Assembly (NCBI GenBank): GCA_001600055.1
Contig: BCIV01000004.1
Span: 670,430 to 734,429 of the forward strand
From: Filobasidium wieringae
Lineage: Eukaryota > Basidiomycota > Tremellomycetes > Filobasidiales > Filobasidiaceae
Direction: 5' to 3'
DNA length: 64,000 nt
Part shown: piece by piece, positions 1-12,369 of the stretch
Layout of the letters: each line of letters opens with the position of its first letter
Position numbering within the stretch: position 1 is the stretch's first letter
Program-made: the position numbers and the translations under genes
The notes under the pieces: model-generated
Seen by the model: the letters and a program-made list of their open reading frames with translations, nothing else
The model's database searches: none
What the model was told of the DNA's origin: nothing

Positions 1-69
1 AGAAAAGCATGACGATTTGTATGACAAAGTATTACGACATACCTCTCCGCCCGCCACTATGTTGCATAC

Positions 70-359
70 CCATCGAAGCGCCTCACGCCCGGTCAATGCG
101 TCCAGACATAACTGGCTCGGCGGTGACGGTCCTCTTTGTGATGATGGCGATCGCTCCGTTTCTTCCCCCTTGTTCGGCTGCAGTGATCTTTCCTTTCCCT
201 CCTTAGATCTACGAACTATCCGTTCTACCGAGTCAATCTGACGATTTACTTGTGCCCTCGTTCTGTACCATAGGGAAAAAGAACGATACTACTCACATCA
301 ACAATCTTGTGGTAGATATCTCTCCGATCTGAGATTTTATCGATATCACCAAGTATCCT
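70..359 (-). CDS. possible 5'-region exons of an unidentified gene running off the left edge
   Basis: Two open stretches on the minus strand look like exons. One, about 297-359, ends in a clean GTGAGT donor and reads GDIDKISDRRDIYHKIVD. The other starts after a CAG acceptor near 238-240 and reads IDSVERIVRRSKEG before running to a GTATGC donor near 70. I could not find a start codon that joins them in frame, so the gene is not modelled and the family is not recognised. It may continue beyond position 1. The alternative is chance open frame in the upstream region of the next gene. Confidence 0.25.
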
Positions 360-738
360 TGCTCAACATGGTTCGTATCGATGAAGGAGGTTGGACTGAC
401 GGGCACGCATGAATAGAGAAGACTGCGCAGAAAGGTCGGGAAACAAAGACTGAGATGAATGACTGGTAACCTTGTATACTACTTACTGTCTTTCTTCCTC
501 AATATATAGAGCTCAATTGTGGATCGGCCTCAAGGTTATTCTGCAGCAAAGCGTTAGCTCTTGCTGAAACGCTCATGATAGGATCGAAAATGATCGAACA
601 CAACCTGAAACGCCGACATCTCATCCGGGACCCGAGCCGAAGTTCGGGTACGCGACTTCGATTCCGATTCCCAATGAAACGTCATCAATCGTATCACGCG
701 GATACAAAAGATGGGTGAATTATAGCGCTATGTCGTCA

Positions 739-795
739 TGACGTGAGCGAACCAGCCGATCGAAGGAACGGAATGGAGCATGCGAAGTATATAAA
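739..795 (+). promoter_or_regulatory. CRE-like site and TATA box upstream of the glycine-rich gene
   Basis: TGACGTGA at 739-746 resembles an ATF/CREB bZIP site, and TATATAAA at 788-795 is a strong TATA box. They lie 172 and 123 bases before the ATG at 911. A CT-rich, CACA-rich leader follows. The same two elements stand at 175 and 120 bases before the paralogue at 16278. The bases 360-738 hold nothing else that I recognise. Confidence 0.55.
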
Positions 796-910
796 CAGTG
801 GCCACGCACAGCAAAGTCAAGAGAGACTCTACTCTTTCCTCCGCCTCAAAACTCCATACACACATCACAACCCACCACAACCAAACTTTCAAATCACCAC
901 TATCAACATA

Positions 911-1427
911 ATGTTCAGGTCTACCATCTCCCGAGTTGCCCGACCCATGGGTGCCCGAACTTACGCCGACAAGAGTGAGTACATTTGCATGTCTTCGGTC
1001 ACCTCTTTCTCATGCTAATCGTTGTATGTCTTATAGCCATCACTGAGACTGTCGGAGATGCTTTGAAGAACGTCGCCAAGACCTTCTCCGCTGATGGAGG
1101 TGAGGTCGGTTCCAAATTCAAGTCTGACGGATCTATCGGTCAGCAGGGAGAGAAGGGTAAGTCATATTCGTCTATCTGAACATCGAATATTCTCGCTTAC
1201 TGTTCTGATTTGTGACTAGTTGGAGGAGCTTTCTCTTCTAAGGAGGGTGGTGCTGTTGGATCTCAGTTCGAGAAGGACGGCTCGATCGGATCTGTACGTG
1301 TCGCATTTCTTCATTGTTAGACCGTCCTAGCGACTTATTCATTTCTCCTTTACAGACCGCCCAGAAGGCTTCCGACAAGACCTGGGATCTCGGAAAGGAG
1401 ATCAAGGGAGAGCCCATCAAGAAGTAA
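911..1427 (+). CDS. small glycine-rich repeat protein, possibly mitochondrial (109 aa)
   Basis: Four exons: 911-974, 1037-1156, 1220-1293, 1356-1427. All introns have GT-AG ends and the total is 330 bases. The N-terminus, MFRSTISRVARPMGARTYADK, is short, basic and Ser/Arg-rich like a mitochondrial presequence. After it come near-repeats of the form DGGEVGSKFKSDGSIG and KEGGAVGSQFEKDGSIGS, then a lysine-rich tail. The repeat core is [D/E]GxxGSxFxxDGSIG. The function is not known to me. The gene at 16278 encodes a second copy of the repeat without the presequence. The strong TATA box and CRE-like site suggest inducible, high expression; that is inference. Confidence 0.8.
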
Positions 1428-2156
1428 ATTCGCTTCATGACTATCTCTGCTTCGACTCGACATCACACCACAACGACAAATTTAGATCATGAACTTGAAT
1501 TCATCGGTTATTGTAGCTAGTAAAATGGTAGAAAGAGAATGATATTCCAATCGACTAGAATTGAAAACGAACGTCACTAGTATGATGCCAATGTGCCCGA
1601 TGCAAGGCGGTCTTTGAGAAGTTGCATCTGTAAATCCTTGGATTTGCACTGGCCTATCACGTATTACAGCCGCTACAGTATTCCTATGTCAATGCTTCGA
1701 CATATGTCCATAAGACTGAGATAGCGAGTGCGATTCGTGACCACCTCAGTCGTCGAACTTGAGTCAGGAAGTCAGCCCTTACACTAGGTAGGTTCTGCCA
1801 CAGCGTCACTGTCGCGTAACACTTTTCCCTGGTCTACCTTTTCCTTCGCAGCCTTGGTGCCCCCTTCTCCTGACAAGCAGAGATAGACAGTTCCCAAGGC
1901 TTGTGGAGATGTACAGCCAAAGCCAATTATATATATAATTAAATCTATAATAGAAGAACAGTCATTTCCTTCAGCTTGCAGGATGCAGCGATGCAGCCTA
2001 GGTTCCAAAACGCATATGCAGTTTCGGTTGGAAGTTACACCTCATCCCCTCCAAATACAGACCCCATAACTGCCCGAGTCAAACCGAACACCGTATTCGG
2101 CCTCGTACAGATCAAGCTCTACATCATCTGCGTAGGGCTTCGTTCTACGAAACTCA
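1428..2156. other. intergenic spacer
   Basis: Tandem genes flank this spacer, so it holds the 3' end of the glycine-rich gene and the SEC16 promoter. The only notable run is an AT-rich patch near 1924-1950 (ATATATATAAT). No gene is supported here. Confidence 0.5.
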
Positions 2157-5100
2157 ATGACGTCTAAATCAGATACCCTGCGGGAAGACACGCGTACAGA
2201 GGAAGGAGTACAGGCTGAACAGCCTGACAATCAAGTTGAGGCGGTAAACGAGAGCGACAACAAGACAGCTGGCAAGGGGAAGAAAGGCAAGAAGAATGCT
2301 GGTAAGCAAGATGCAAAAGTCAAGGAGGAGAAAGTGAGTCTATCTGAAGGTAGGCGTGCTGCTGACGTGTAATTCGAAACTAAGGAATGTTGTCTGTGTT
2401 TCACTAGGTTTCTCCTACAATAGAGAGCGATCTGCCTCAGCAAAGTGTTGAGGTTCAAGGGCAAAGCGCCAACGATTCCGATGCGAAATCCGAAGCCCCT
2501 CTGGATTTTTCGGACCAGGAGGTGCCCACGTCTACTCTCATTTCAATGAAACCCGCTACAAGTCAGCCGGAGCCTCTGATAGAAAACGAAGCAGGAGGGG
2601 GATCCGTATCAGAACCAGTGACAACCGAGCCATCCGAAGAAGTCGAAATCTTTCCCCAAGCAAATGAACCAGAGCTCTTCCCATCCACCGAGACGCCCGA
2701 CCTCTTCCCATCATCGATAGAACAAGACTCGATCGACCTCTTCTCCCCTACGCCGACCACTTCGAAACCTGATGAAGATGCCGAGGCGGAAGAGTTCGAC
2801 CAGATCATGGAGAGAGAGGCGGAGATCAAGGTAGCGCAGATTTGGGAAGAACAGGTTGAGAAGGATAGGCTTGTGTTGGAGGTGGATGTTGCGGGACCTG
2901 CGAGTGAGAAGACGGGCACATCACCGGTCGAGCTGGCGAAAGAGGTGTCCTCAACAACAGAAACAGCGGAACTCTCAGAGAAGGATGGGATTTTCGGTGC
3001 AGCCTTGCAAGATACAGATGATCTGTTCGGAGCTTCCGCATCTATAGCTACAGAAGACCTATTCGGATCTTCCTCCCTTTCGCCAAGTGAAGTTCAACCA
3101 GAGGAAAAACCTCAAGCGGATCTGTTCGGGTCGGATCCGGTGCATGACGGCACGGACGATCTGTTCGGTTCGACAAATGAAAATGAATCGTTTTTGGCCA
3201 GCGTTGTAACGTACGAGGCAGAGGCACCGCGGGAAACAGTTCAGGATCAGGATGAAAGCTCGGCATTGTTCGAGTCGCAAGAGGTATCGGACGATCCATT
3301 CGCTGCAATCGCTGCATCGTCTTCAAACAAGGTGGAAGAGAATGACGAAACTCAGGAGTCTACTGCATCCCAGCCAAGTCATGCCAATGTGACGGAGACG
3401 ACGAGTGCTGAACAAGATCTGTTTGGAGCCGAGAGGTCTCAAGGGGTCGATGACCTTTTCGGTCAAACAGACGAGTCGAACGGTTTCGATCTGGTAACAT
3501 CAGCAGAAAGGACGACAGACGTCACGGACTTGTTCAACCATGCTACCCTTCAAGACGAGGAAGATCTCTTTGCAAACTTGGGAGCATCAGCGCGTCATGA
3601 GGATGATGGGTTCAGACCTCAGGAAGCTATGCAGCCAGAAGAAGGAGAAAACGATCCATTTGAATTGAACGAAACTGCTGGAGAAGATTGGCTTGGAGTG
3701 ACTGCAGGAGAGCCAGTATCAACAGATACAGTTCCTGCGATTGAAGACGATCCATTGGCAATCGATCCAGCCGATCTTGATCTAATGGGAGTCCCAGAGG
3801 GGTGGCTGGATGCAAATGGGGATTGGAATTGGTATACGGAGGATGAGCGGATGGAGGTAGCGAAGGGAATGGTCAGAAGCGAGAAAGCAGAGACTCGTGA
3901 GTGCTCGCTTGAAACTCGAAATTTACGATATCGTATATTCATACGGATCTTGGTTTCGTACAGCTGTTCAAGAGGCACCATCCATAGACCCCTACGCCCC
4001 ACCTGTGCAAGCATACACTGCCCCACCTGTGCAGCCATATAATCCATACGTACCTTCCTCAACCTCTCACCAGCAATCTGCGCAAGCAAGCAATTCAAGT
4101 GCTTCTTATACCCCTGCATACAACACATATGCGCCTCCACCGGTTCAGCCTTATGTACCATCCAACTATTCACCGACGCCGTCACCTTATACCCCATCGC
4201 CTTATGCGCCGCCCAATACTGTACCGTCCTCTTCTTACAGCCAGTCACGTGGGTCCAGTGCTGTGCCAAGGCATGTTGCGCCTCTTGCTACAGCCCTGAA
4301 CAGAAGTACCACGCCTACAGCATATGATCCGCCTGTCATGCCTTCACGAAATCTTATACGAACACCCTCAGCGGCTCCGGTCATCACGAATTACGCGTCT
4401 ATGCCATATGGACAATCATACAATGCTACTCCTGTCTCATCGCCGCCACCGGCACCATCTGGACCTCCTCGTTCTGTGATCCCACCTAAGTCTGCGAGCT
4501 CCATAGCATCTACTCTGACAGGACGCGCGACCCCTACGGCATATGATCCACCGGTCCCTGCGATGAGCCGTCAGCCTAGCTATGCCAAACTCAAGCCGAT
4601 GCAGGAGGCACCTCCCCCATTACCTCAGATAGCCCCTCCGATGCCGCCTACACCAGCCGCTCTACCTCCTCCTCCTCCAGGACCGCCGAAGGGACCATCA
4701 CGATCTACTAGTGTTGTAAATTCCCTTCCTCCTTCCAATACGTACCGTCCACCATCCAGAGGTCCATCTTATCTTCCGCCGCCTAGCGGTGTCAAAGCAT
4801 CTATCCCGCCAGTTCCGCCAATCCCAAATCACCTCATAGGACCAGCGGCGAATACTTCTCCATTTGGCTCACAGAGAGCGACTTCGCCTTTGCCGTACGC
4901 AAATGCTCGACAACCGGGAGAGTCTCAGATTGCGGATGCCCCGCACTCACAACCGAGCACGCCGTCGGTTACCAAGGCGACGTTGCCTGCTCAAATGCCA
5001 TCGTCGCCATATGCGCCCTCGATACCATTGCCATTTGTAAACACCCCTGCGCTAGCGACGATGGCTGGATCGAGTCCACCAAGAAACGAGATGCCAAGTT

Positions 5101-8100
5101 CAGGCCTTCATACGGTCGGGAAGATACAGGCGCCTCCAACGAACATCAGCCCAGCAAGAAACCGTCCTTCGTTAAGAGAGGACACCTTCCAGCCACCTGT
5201 GCAGAAATCAGCCACAGACGCTTTGGGATCTCAGGTGGTTATGCCCGGTCCTTCAGACAGCTCTCTTGATAACGGTCCAGCACAAGAGCATCTCAATCCA
5301 TACGCGCCAGTCTCCCAGCCTATGGCCCAGTCCATGTATGAACCTGAGCATAAGGCTCCGCCTGTAGCGTATAACCCTTACCAGCCTGCCTCAAGCGAGA
5401 ATTACAATTCCTCTGCGTTCATTACTCCGACACCCAATGTGTACGCGTTCCAGAACGAGCCTCAAGAAGCAGCGACCCCAGCTCCTGAGTATTTCCCGTC
5501 TATCGGCTCGACTTACGAGCCTGCCCCTGAGACAATACCCGCCAGTCTTGAGGAAGATGTTCTGGGAAGAGCTTCGGAGTCTGCGAAGCGAGTCCCGTGC
5601 GTTTCCTTCGGGCCTCACGGTCAGCTGGTCGTAGTCCACCAGGTAGAAGCGGAACAAGAATCGGACGGTCAAAGATTGCTACCAGCATATGGAGACAGCA
5701 GCAATAGTCAAAAGGTCCAGCTCCATCGTTTGAACGAGGTCGTACCGATTGTCACGGCAACATCTGGGTCCTTGGATTGGCCTGGCCCGCTGTATATCGA
5801 CTCCTCGACCAGCAAGGTATCTGCCGCCGCGAAGAAAAAACGCGATGCTGTGCACGCGTACCTCGACGCCCGAATTCAAGAAATTGAGACTGGGTTGGCG
5901 TACATATCAGCGTCTACTGACAATGGGCAAATCGATCGATACCGCTCTGAAGCGCATTTGGTGATACTGCAGTTGATAAAGCAAATGCTGCTAGCTGATG
6001 GCAAGGTGCTCTCCAGGTACTTGTGGTTCGCCTTTCTTCCTGGAATGTACACTGATATACTTGTCTTACTTATGCAGTGACACAGGGAGCAAAGCGGACG
6101 TGATTGCAACGCTCTCTGGGCATTCTGCAGAGATGGACATGGATCCGGCTCTACGCAAGACTACGGACACTACAGGCCCGACGGCTTCATCTGCTGACTT
6201 GAAATACCTCGCTCATATGCTTGTCCGCGGTCAACAGCAGCAGGCGCAGCAGTATGCCATCCAGCAGCGATTGTGGTCACACGCATTGCTTATTTCTAGT
6301 GTTATGGGGCCCCAAGCTTGGCAAGGTTGTGTGGAGGCCTTCATTGGACAATCTTCGGTCGACATTAAGACTGAATTGCAGCAGCCATTAGTCACTGCTT
6401 ACAATCTGTATGCTGGGTCGAGCCGACTCGCTCCCGTCGCAGACAAGATTGGTGATTGGAGAGACAGCTTGGCAACAGTCTTTGCGAATGCTAAGCCGTC
6501 TGATCAGGATTCTCTTCTGCTGTTGGCCGACCAATTCAAGCAGATAGGATTAGTGGAAGCAGCTCACATATGGTACGTGGTGTACAATTCGCACCTGGAA
6601 ATGAGCTAAGCCAGAACTATATTATAGCTATCTATTATCACCCAAACTTAGCGAATGGATCTCGGGTATTAACACTAGCCGTGTGTCGCTATTTGGCTGC
6701 AGTGACATCGGCTCTGCATCGCGCGATCTTGAGTTTTCCGAATTGATCGAATACGCGTTGTCGTTCAAGACGGTACCCAAAGGTGTAGAGCCCTTCCATG
6801 GCGTTATTCATCTCTTGCCGTATAAACTACAGAAGGCTTGGGAGTACTTTTCGAGCGGCCAGATCATCGAGGCACAAAGGTGAGTCAAGGAGTGCCAAAC
6901 CTCAGCATCCTGTTACCAATACTAAACGCTTCTCTCACATAACGTAGCTACTGTAATGCTGTACTCACATTGGCTCGCCAGTCCAAAGCCTCAACTTCCT
7001 TACTGGCGGCTGTGACTAGAGAAGCAGAAATACTGTCCGCTCGAATCGCAGGACTGACAGTGGCTACGCCCACCAGTAAGAGAGGATCCAAACCCAATCT
7101 AGAGAACATCGGTTCATGGTTCGAAGGTCGCTTAACCAAGTTCATTGCCGGGGATGAAGAAGGCGGATCGAGCGCGGATCAACAGTCCAAGACCAAAGCA
7201 TCGTCAGAGAAGGCTGCTGTTGGACCATTCTCGCACTACAGCGCTATCTCCTCTCCCAACGCTGCACCAAAGCTAGCTAGAGCCGCATCGACTTATGAGT
7301 TACCAAGCCAGCGTGCTAATATGTCGGGCCCTAACGCATACCGTAGTGGGTCTGCAGCTTCTTATAGGCCGCGCCAACCGAGCCATCTAGGCATGACTCG
7401 ACCGACGTCAGCAATGTCACAGAGATCGACTACCGATTATCAAGCGCAACCGGAACTATCGATGATTTCCAGCTATTCGGGAGATTACGATCAGGACGAA
7501 CGCGAGCCGGAACTGACGGAACCTGCTGTACCAATTGCGCAAGCGATCAATAACGATGTAAGAGAGGACGAGCATCTATCAACATCGGACGATGCCCCTC
7601 AAAATGCCATACAGCTGCCTACTTGGGGTCAAAGCTACGAAGACCCGGCACAAGAAGGTTTGAACGAAACAGAGCCATTGGAACCTTCTGATGAAGGATT
7701 CATCAACCCTATGCAAGGCTTCCTAGCCTCCGCAGCTTCGATCCCCTCTTATGCACCGACAACAAACACATCTTCTAACGCTCAGCGGGTCTTTGAGGAT
7801 GAAGATGATGACGACCTAGGCCTAGGAAATTCGTCTTCCAAGAAAAGGGCCAATTCCGAACAGCCAGAACCTTCAGCAAAGCCGACTGAGACGCCTCAGT
7901 CGGCTTCAGCCTATGAGCCGGCAGTTGATAAGGAGGGACCGAAGAAAGATGAGACCAAGAAGGACGTGCCTGGTGAGTTGTTCGCCCTTGAGACTAGTGT
8001 GTATTATAAAGTCTCGATCCCAGGCTGACCATCCAAACCTTAGATGTCAACAAGGGTTCACAAAGTGGGTCGCGTTGGCTCGGCAGATGGTGGGGGGGCA

Positions 8101-8555
8101 AGAAGGAAGAACCCGCAGCTGGACCCGGACCTGTCAAGGCGAAGTTGGGCGAGGAGAGCGCATTCTATTACGATAAGGAGCAGAAGCGGTGGATCAATAA
8201 ATCTGCTGGAGCAGCTGAGCCACCCAAGCCATCAGCTCCACCTCCTCCGACTTCAAGAGGACCATCGACATCCGTTTCGGCAACACCACGTGCTACCCCT
8301 CCCATCACTGGCGGAGCTGCACCTCCAGCTTCTCGCCCACCTTCCAATATGTCTGGCGTTGGGCCTTCGAAATTACCGACCACCCCGGCACCACCTCCTG
8401 GTGGTCCACCCTCTCGCGCCGCAACCTCTCTGACAACTGGGCCTCCTCGGCCCAGCGCATCTTCGACCGATCCGCCCTTAGCAGATCCGCTTGCCGCCCC
8501 GCCTGCGAGACGAGCGCCTGCGAAAGGACGTACGAAGTATGTTAATATCATGTAA
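2157..8555 (+). CDS. SEC16: SEC16, scaffold of endoplasmic reticulum exit sites (2000 aa)
   Basis: Seven exons: 2157-2333, 2408-3896, 3964-6016, 6078-6572, 6628-6879, 6948-7972, 8044-8555; 6003 bases. Sec16 organises COPII coat assembly at ER exit sites. The N-terminal quarter is acidic and carries many short LF motifs (ELFP, DLFP, DLFG, DLFS). A block near residue 520 reads [12 protein letters not shown]. Residues about 560-1095 are Pro/Tyr/Ser-rich and disordered. The central conserved domain starts near residue 1096 ([14 protein letters not shown]) and leads into the helical ACE1-type domain (for example [25 protein letters not shown]). A C-terminal domain is clear at [12 protein letters not shown] and [16 protein letters not shown], and the chain ends YVNIM. 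The start gives a lysine-rich N-terminus after a short first exon. A GTATGT lies just before the stop, so a longer spliced tail cannot be excluded. Confidence 0.95.
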
Positions 8556-9505
8556 CGTGTTGTAGCGATTTGCTTGGTTCCTTATTTGTAATAGCAAAGG
8601 TAGCCTCATGAGAGCGCATAAGCATTTGATTTGCATTGCACCAGTTCTTGGAGAAACGCAAGCTAGGCCTTTACTTGTAGCTAGAGCCAGATCTGCGTAC
8701 ACCTTCCCTCGCCATTCCAACCGCTCGACGGCTAACCCTCAACGCCTTTTCTAGTACAGAGATCTAATTCCGTCGTGATTTCGTTCATCTCTTCTTCTTG
8801 TATTTGGTAACCCGGTTGTTTTGCTCATGCTCTTTTCCCGTGCAACTGGTTTAGTCAGCTCTCAGCCCCTCCACACGCTCATACCATGAAACACATACGG
8901 CTCCAGCTTGCCCTGTTCTCATATACACAAACATCATACACATCATACACAAACATCATCTCCCTTGTCTTGTACCGTCAGCCTTCTGCACAACTTCCTG
9001 CACAACGATGATATTGTACCGTCAACCCTGCACGACGGTGGTTGTGTACCAAGGCTACCAGCTCTGCACAACTATGGTTGTGTACGGCCTTCCTGTAAGT
9101 CTGATCATTCTTTAGCTGTGTACAATATCCAATCTGTGCCTCCGTCTCAGCTTGTCAAAGGGTCTGTGGACGAGCTCCCTTTTATTGAAGAAATTGGCGA
9201 TAAGGTGAAGTCGGTGAGACACAACAACGCTGGAAGGACGTTCAAAAGCTTCCGTCAATGACAAACAGGATGTTGCGCTGCTGGCGCTGGCCTTTCAGAA
9301 GTGGCGCAGGCAGAAAACTCGATCCACCAACCAACATTATGATACGAACGCTTATCAAAGCAGTAAAGTCTCAACGCCACGCACTACCAGATTCGTAACC
9401 CATCATGTCATAAGAAGGATATCGACATTATTGACATAGCCCAGACTCAAACCCAATTCTTCCCTATACGCCACTATCCTCCGCCTAGACATATTATCGA
9501 AAAAA
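8556..9505. other. convergent intergenic region
   Basis: SEC16 and YRB1 converge here, so the 950 bases carry two 3' ends. Apart from the repeat and hairpin block at 8971-9084 I see no gene; the short open frames lack splice-supported neighbours. Confidence 0.5.
8971..9084. repeat. imperfect repeats with hairpin-forming units
   Basis: TGTACCGTCA occurs twice (8971 and 9015), and variants of CTGCACAAC and GGTTGTGTAC recur. CACAAC and GTTGTG face each other across a four-base loop near 9067-9082, giving a short stem. Just upstream, ACACAAACATCAT is also repeated (about 8926-8960). It lies between two 3' ends, so a role in transcript ends or a small RNA is possible but unproven. Confidence 0.5.
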
Positions 9506-10692
9506 TCACTCGGTCTTCTCCTCCTCCTTCGTAGTAGACTGAAGGGCACTGGTCTCTCCTGCGGGAGGAGCGGCCGTCTTGATGTCGGTTTCCGAGGCGG
9601 GCTCCTTGGTGTTACTGCAGTGTGGGAAGGTAAAAAGGAGAATGAGGGGAACGATCAGGCGTCTGTTCTTATATGGTATCGAAATGTAAGAGAGAACACT
9701 TACTCCAGGGAAGCAACGACCTTCTCCTCCAAAGACATCTCGGGCTTGACAGGCTCCTGATCCGAAGGAGCAGCCGCAGCGGGGTCTTCAACCTTGTCAT
9801 CCTGTCCAAACACGCTCCATCAACTTTTCGTATCGGGAAAAAGCTCTCGGGATGTTGTCAACGCGTACCCTAGCTGCAACAGGGGTCTCGCTCTTCTCCT
9901 CAGTCTTCTCAATCTCCTCATCAGCATCGGACCCGGTCTCTCCTGATCCGGCAGTAACAGCAGCGTTAGACTCCTGGGCCTTCTCAAACTCGTCCTTGAA
10001 AGCCTTGGCGTCTGTTATTCCGAACACCACAAAACGTATCAATATTTCCGTATTTTTCAAGGTCGAAGGAGAGTCGAATACTAACTATCGGAGTTGGCGA
10101 ACCTGATTGCAAGGGTTTCGGCGGTTGGCTCTCCCTCTGAGTAGTCTGCCGAGACGTTCCAGACCCAAGCACGATCGGATCCGAGGTTGGGAGCGAGTTT
10201 CATGTCGGAGGAGACTAAGGGGGGTGAAACCGTTGCATAGTTCGATAGGGAATGAAAAAGAGGGGGATGACGAGACGGAGAGACAGGCGATGTGTCAGAA
10301 ATATCGAGGATGACAATCCAGCTGGGCCTGAGACTTACTCATGAAGTTGGCACAGACCTTCAAAGTCTTATCTCTCCTCATAACGACCCTGACCTTTCCA
10401 TCCTTCCTGTTCTTTAACAACTTGACGTCCCCGGTACCTCGCTCTTTCCACTCTACCGAAGACTTCTCGAATCGGAACAACTTTGCACGCATCTTGAAGA
10501 GCACATCTTCGTCCTCTTCGTTGGTCTTAATCTCTACTTGCTCGGTAAGCTTGATGATGGGTTCGTAGTGGGGGTCGTGCTCCTCGACCTAGAAATACGG
10601 ATGTAGGAAAGGAGGTCAGATGAGGGTTGTCCGTACGGTACTAGCGAGTCACTGCGCAGACTTACGGGAGTGGAGTTTTCGTTATCGGCCAT
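9506..10692 (-). CDS. YRB1: Ran-binding protein 1 homologue (251 aa)
   Basis: Six exons on the minus strand: 10666-10692, 10339-10588, 10086-10214, 9869-10011, 9704-9801, 9506-9614; 756 bases. RanBP1/Yrb1 binds Ran-GTP in the cytoplasm and, with RanGAP, drives GTP hydrolysis that ends nuclear export. The single Ran-binding domain spans about residues 12-145: [20 protein letters not shown], then [42 protein letters not shown], and [14 protein letters not shown]. The C-terminal third is acidic and Glu/Lys-rich, as is usual. The length is close to that of other fungal Yrb1 proteins. It is divergent from SEC14 and convergent with SEC16. Confidence 0.95.
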
Positions 10693-11125
10693 TTTGAATG
10701 AAGGTGATTAAGATGAGATGCTATTGGAAGTGAGTGAGGATGCGGTTACCAGGTACTTTTGGTGTTGACGACTTGTGAACTGTCGAACTGTTGGAATGCG
10801 AATCTGATGGCGAACTGCTCACAAGCACAACAAACCGACCTCTCGTCACATTCAAACCGCTTTCTCACGAGGTGACATGCTGCCACGAGGACTGGCGGAC
10901 ATTGTCGCACAGGCTATAAATTGAAGCCGTAGGTAACTAAATAGTTCAATGTCCGCTGTGGGAGCTAATAGTAACCCTTATCGAGCAGTCCAAGCTCTAT
11001 CAAGTTGTGTCATCGTCGACATCATCATCCACACAAAGTCTATCAATATATCAATATCTTCAGCGACAGGTCGCTCTACATAGTCGATTACCCGCAACGC
11101 TCGTAACTGTATACACACAATCATC
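10693..11125. promoter_or_regulatory. divergent promoter region between YRB1 and SEC14
   Basis: These 433 bases separate two start codons on opposite strands and must contain both promoters. I see no convincing canonical TATA box for either gene. Confidence 0.5.
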
Positions 11126-12369
11126 ATGGCCGCTGTGGTGAGCAAATCCACATGAGACAGTGTGTTTCGTAGCTAATTCAAAGTCTCGACGACCGTCTAT
11201 ACCTCCTCTCCACAGCAAAGAGATCCCCTATCCGGACACCCCGGTCACCTCGACGCTCAGCAAGAGCAAGCTCTCGCCAACTTCCGATCCGTCTTGGTCT
11301 CTGCCAACTTGTGTCCTACCGATCAGGACATCGCCAACCCTGCTAGCAGCACCGATGTTCGAGTCAATCCTGGTCCAGGATACAACCGGTTCGTTTGAAA
11401 CGTTCTTCCTCCTTGCCTTATCGAGCTCATGCTTTGATATCCCCTGGAACGATAGATTCGACGATGCTACCCTTCTCCGATTCCTTCGTGCGAGGAAGTT
11501 CGATATCACTCGAGCTAAAGAGATGTGGGCAGCGAATGAAGATTGGAGGAAGTCGTTTGGAACGGATGCTATCGCTCGATCGTTCGAATATCCAGAAGCT
11601 AGAGACGTCGACAAGTACTACCCTCAGTTCTATCACAAGACCGACAAGGTCAGTTTTCAGACGCTTCAACGTGTCCCATACGTCTTTCATCTAACCTTGA
11701 TTGATGCTCGATCTTCCAGGACGGCCGACCAGTCTACATCGAACAGCTCGGTAAACTAGACATCAACAAGCTCTACGCTATAACCACTCAAGAACGTCAA
11801 CTTCAACACCTCGTCTCCGAGTACGAAAAGTTCTTGTCCGACCGATTGCCCGCCTGTTCCAAAGCTTCCGGACATTTGGTAGAGACGAGTTGTACCATTA
11901 TGGATCTCAACGGGGCGGGAATCAGTACTTTCTACAAGGTCAAGGATTACGTTAGTGCTGCCAGTGCTATCGGTCAAAACAACTGTACGTTCAGGAAATA
12001 CCCTTCACGTTTGAGTGGGAAGAGTAGTGCTGATCAGTGTTTCGCCTATAGACCCCGAAGTCATGGGCAAATTCTACATCATCAACGTAAGCCCACTTTG
12101 AAACCTCTTCAGCAACCCGCGTGCTAATACTCTTTCCCATTTTTCTCATTTAGGCACCCTACCTCTTCTCAACCGTGTGGTCGTTCATCAAGCCCTGGTT
12201 GGACGAAGTGACCGTATCCAAAATCTCCATCCTCGGCAAAGGCTACAAGTCCGATCTCATCAAGCAAATTCCCGAAGAAAACTTGCCAAAGGATTTGGGA
12301 GGCAAGTGTGCTTGTCCCGGAGGATGTAGTCTGAGCGATGCGGGTCCTTGGACTTCGAACGCTCATTAA
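11126..12369 (+). CDS. SEC14: phosphatidylinositol/phosphatidylcholine transfer protein Sec14 (297 aa)
   Basis: Six exons: 11126-11137, 11216-11388, 11456-11648, 11720-11984, 12052-12086, 12154-12369; 894 bases. Exon 1 codes only MAAV. Sec14 moves PI and PC between membranes and supports Golgi secretion. The CRAL-TRIO N-terminal segment reads RFDDATLLRFLRARKFD. The lipid-binding lobe shows DGRPVYIEQLG, ETSCTIMDLNGAGIS and YPEVMGKFYIINAPYLF, with the gate helix region FSTVWSFIKPWLDE, and GKGYKSDLIKQIPEENLPKDLGG near the end. Length and motif order match major Sec14 and not the longer Sfh relatives. Confidence 0.95.

Noticed and set aside
500..575. Minus-strand ATG frame MSVSARANALLQNNLEADPQ as a first exon for the left-edge gene
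   Set aside because: It stops at TGA before any GT donor and does not join the exons at 70-359. It may be leader sequence only.
8168..8551. Long minus-strand open frame opposite the SEC16 C-terminus
   Set aside because: It mirrors the Pro/Ser-rich SEC16 coding sequence and has no features of its own.
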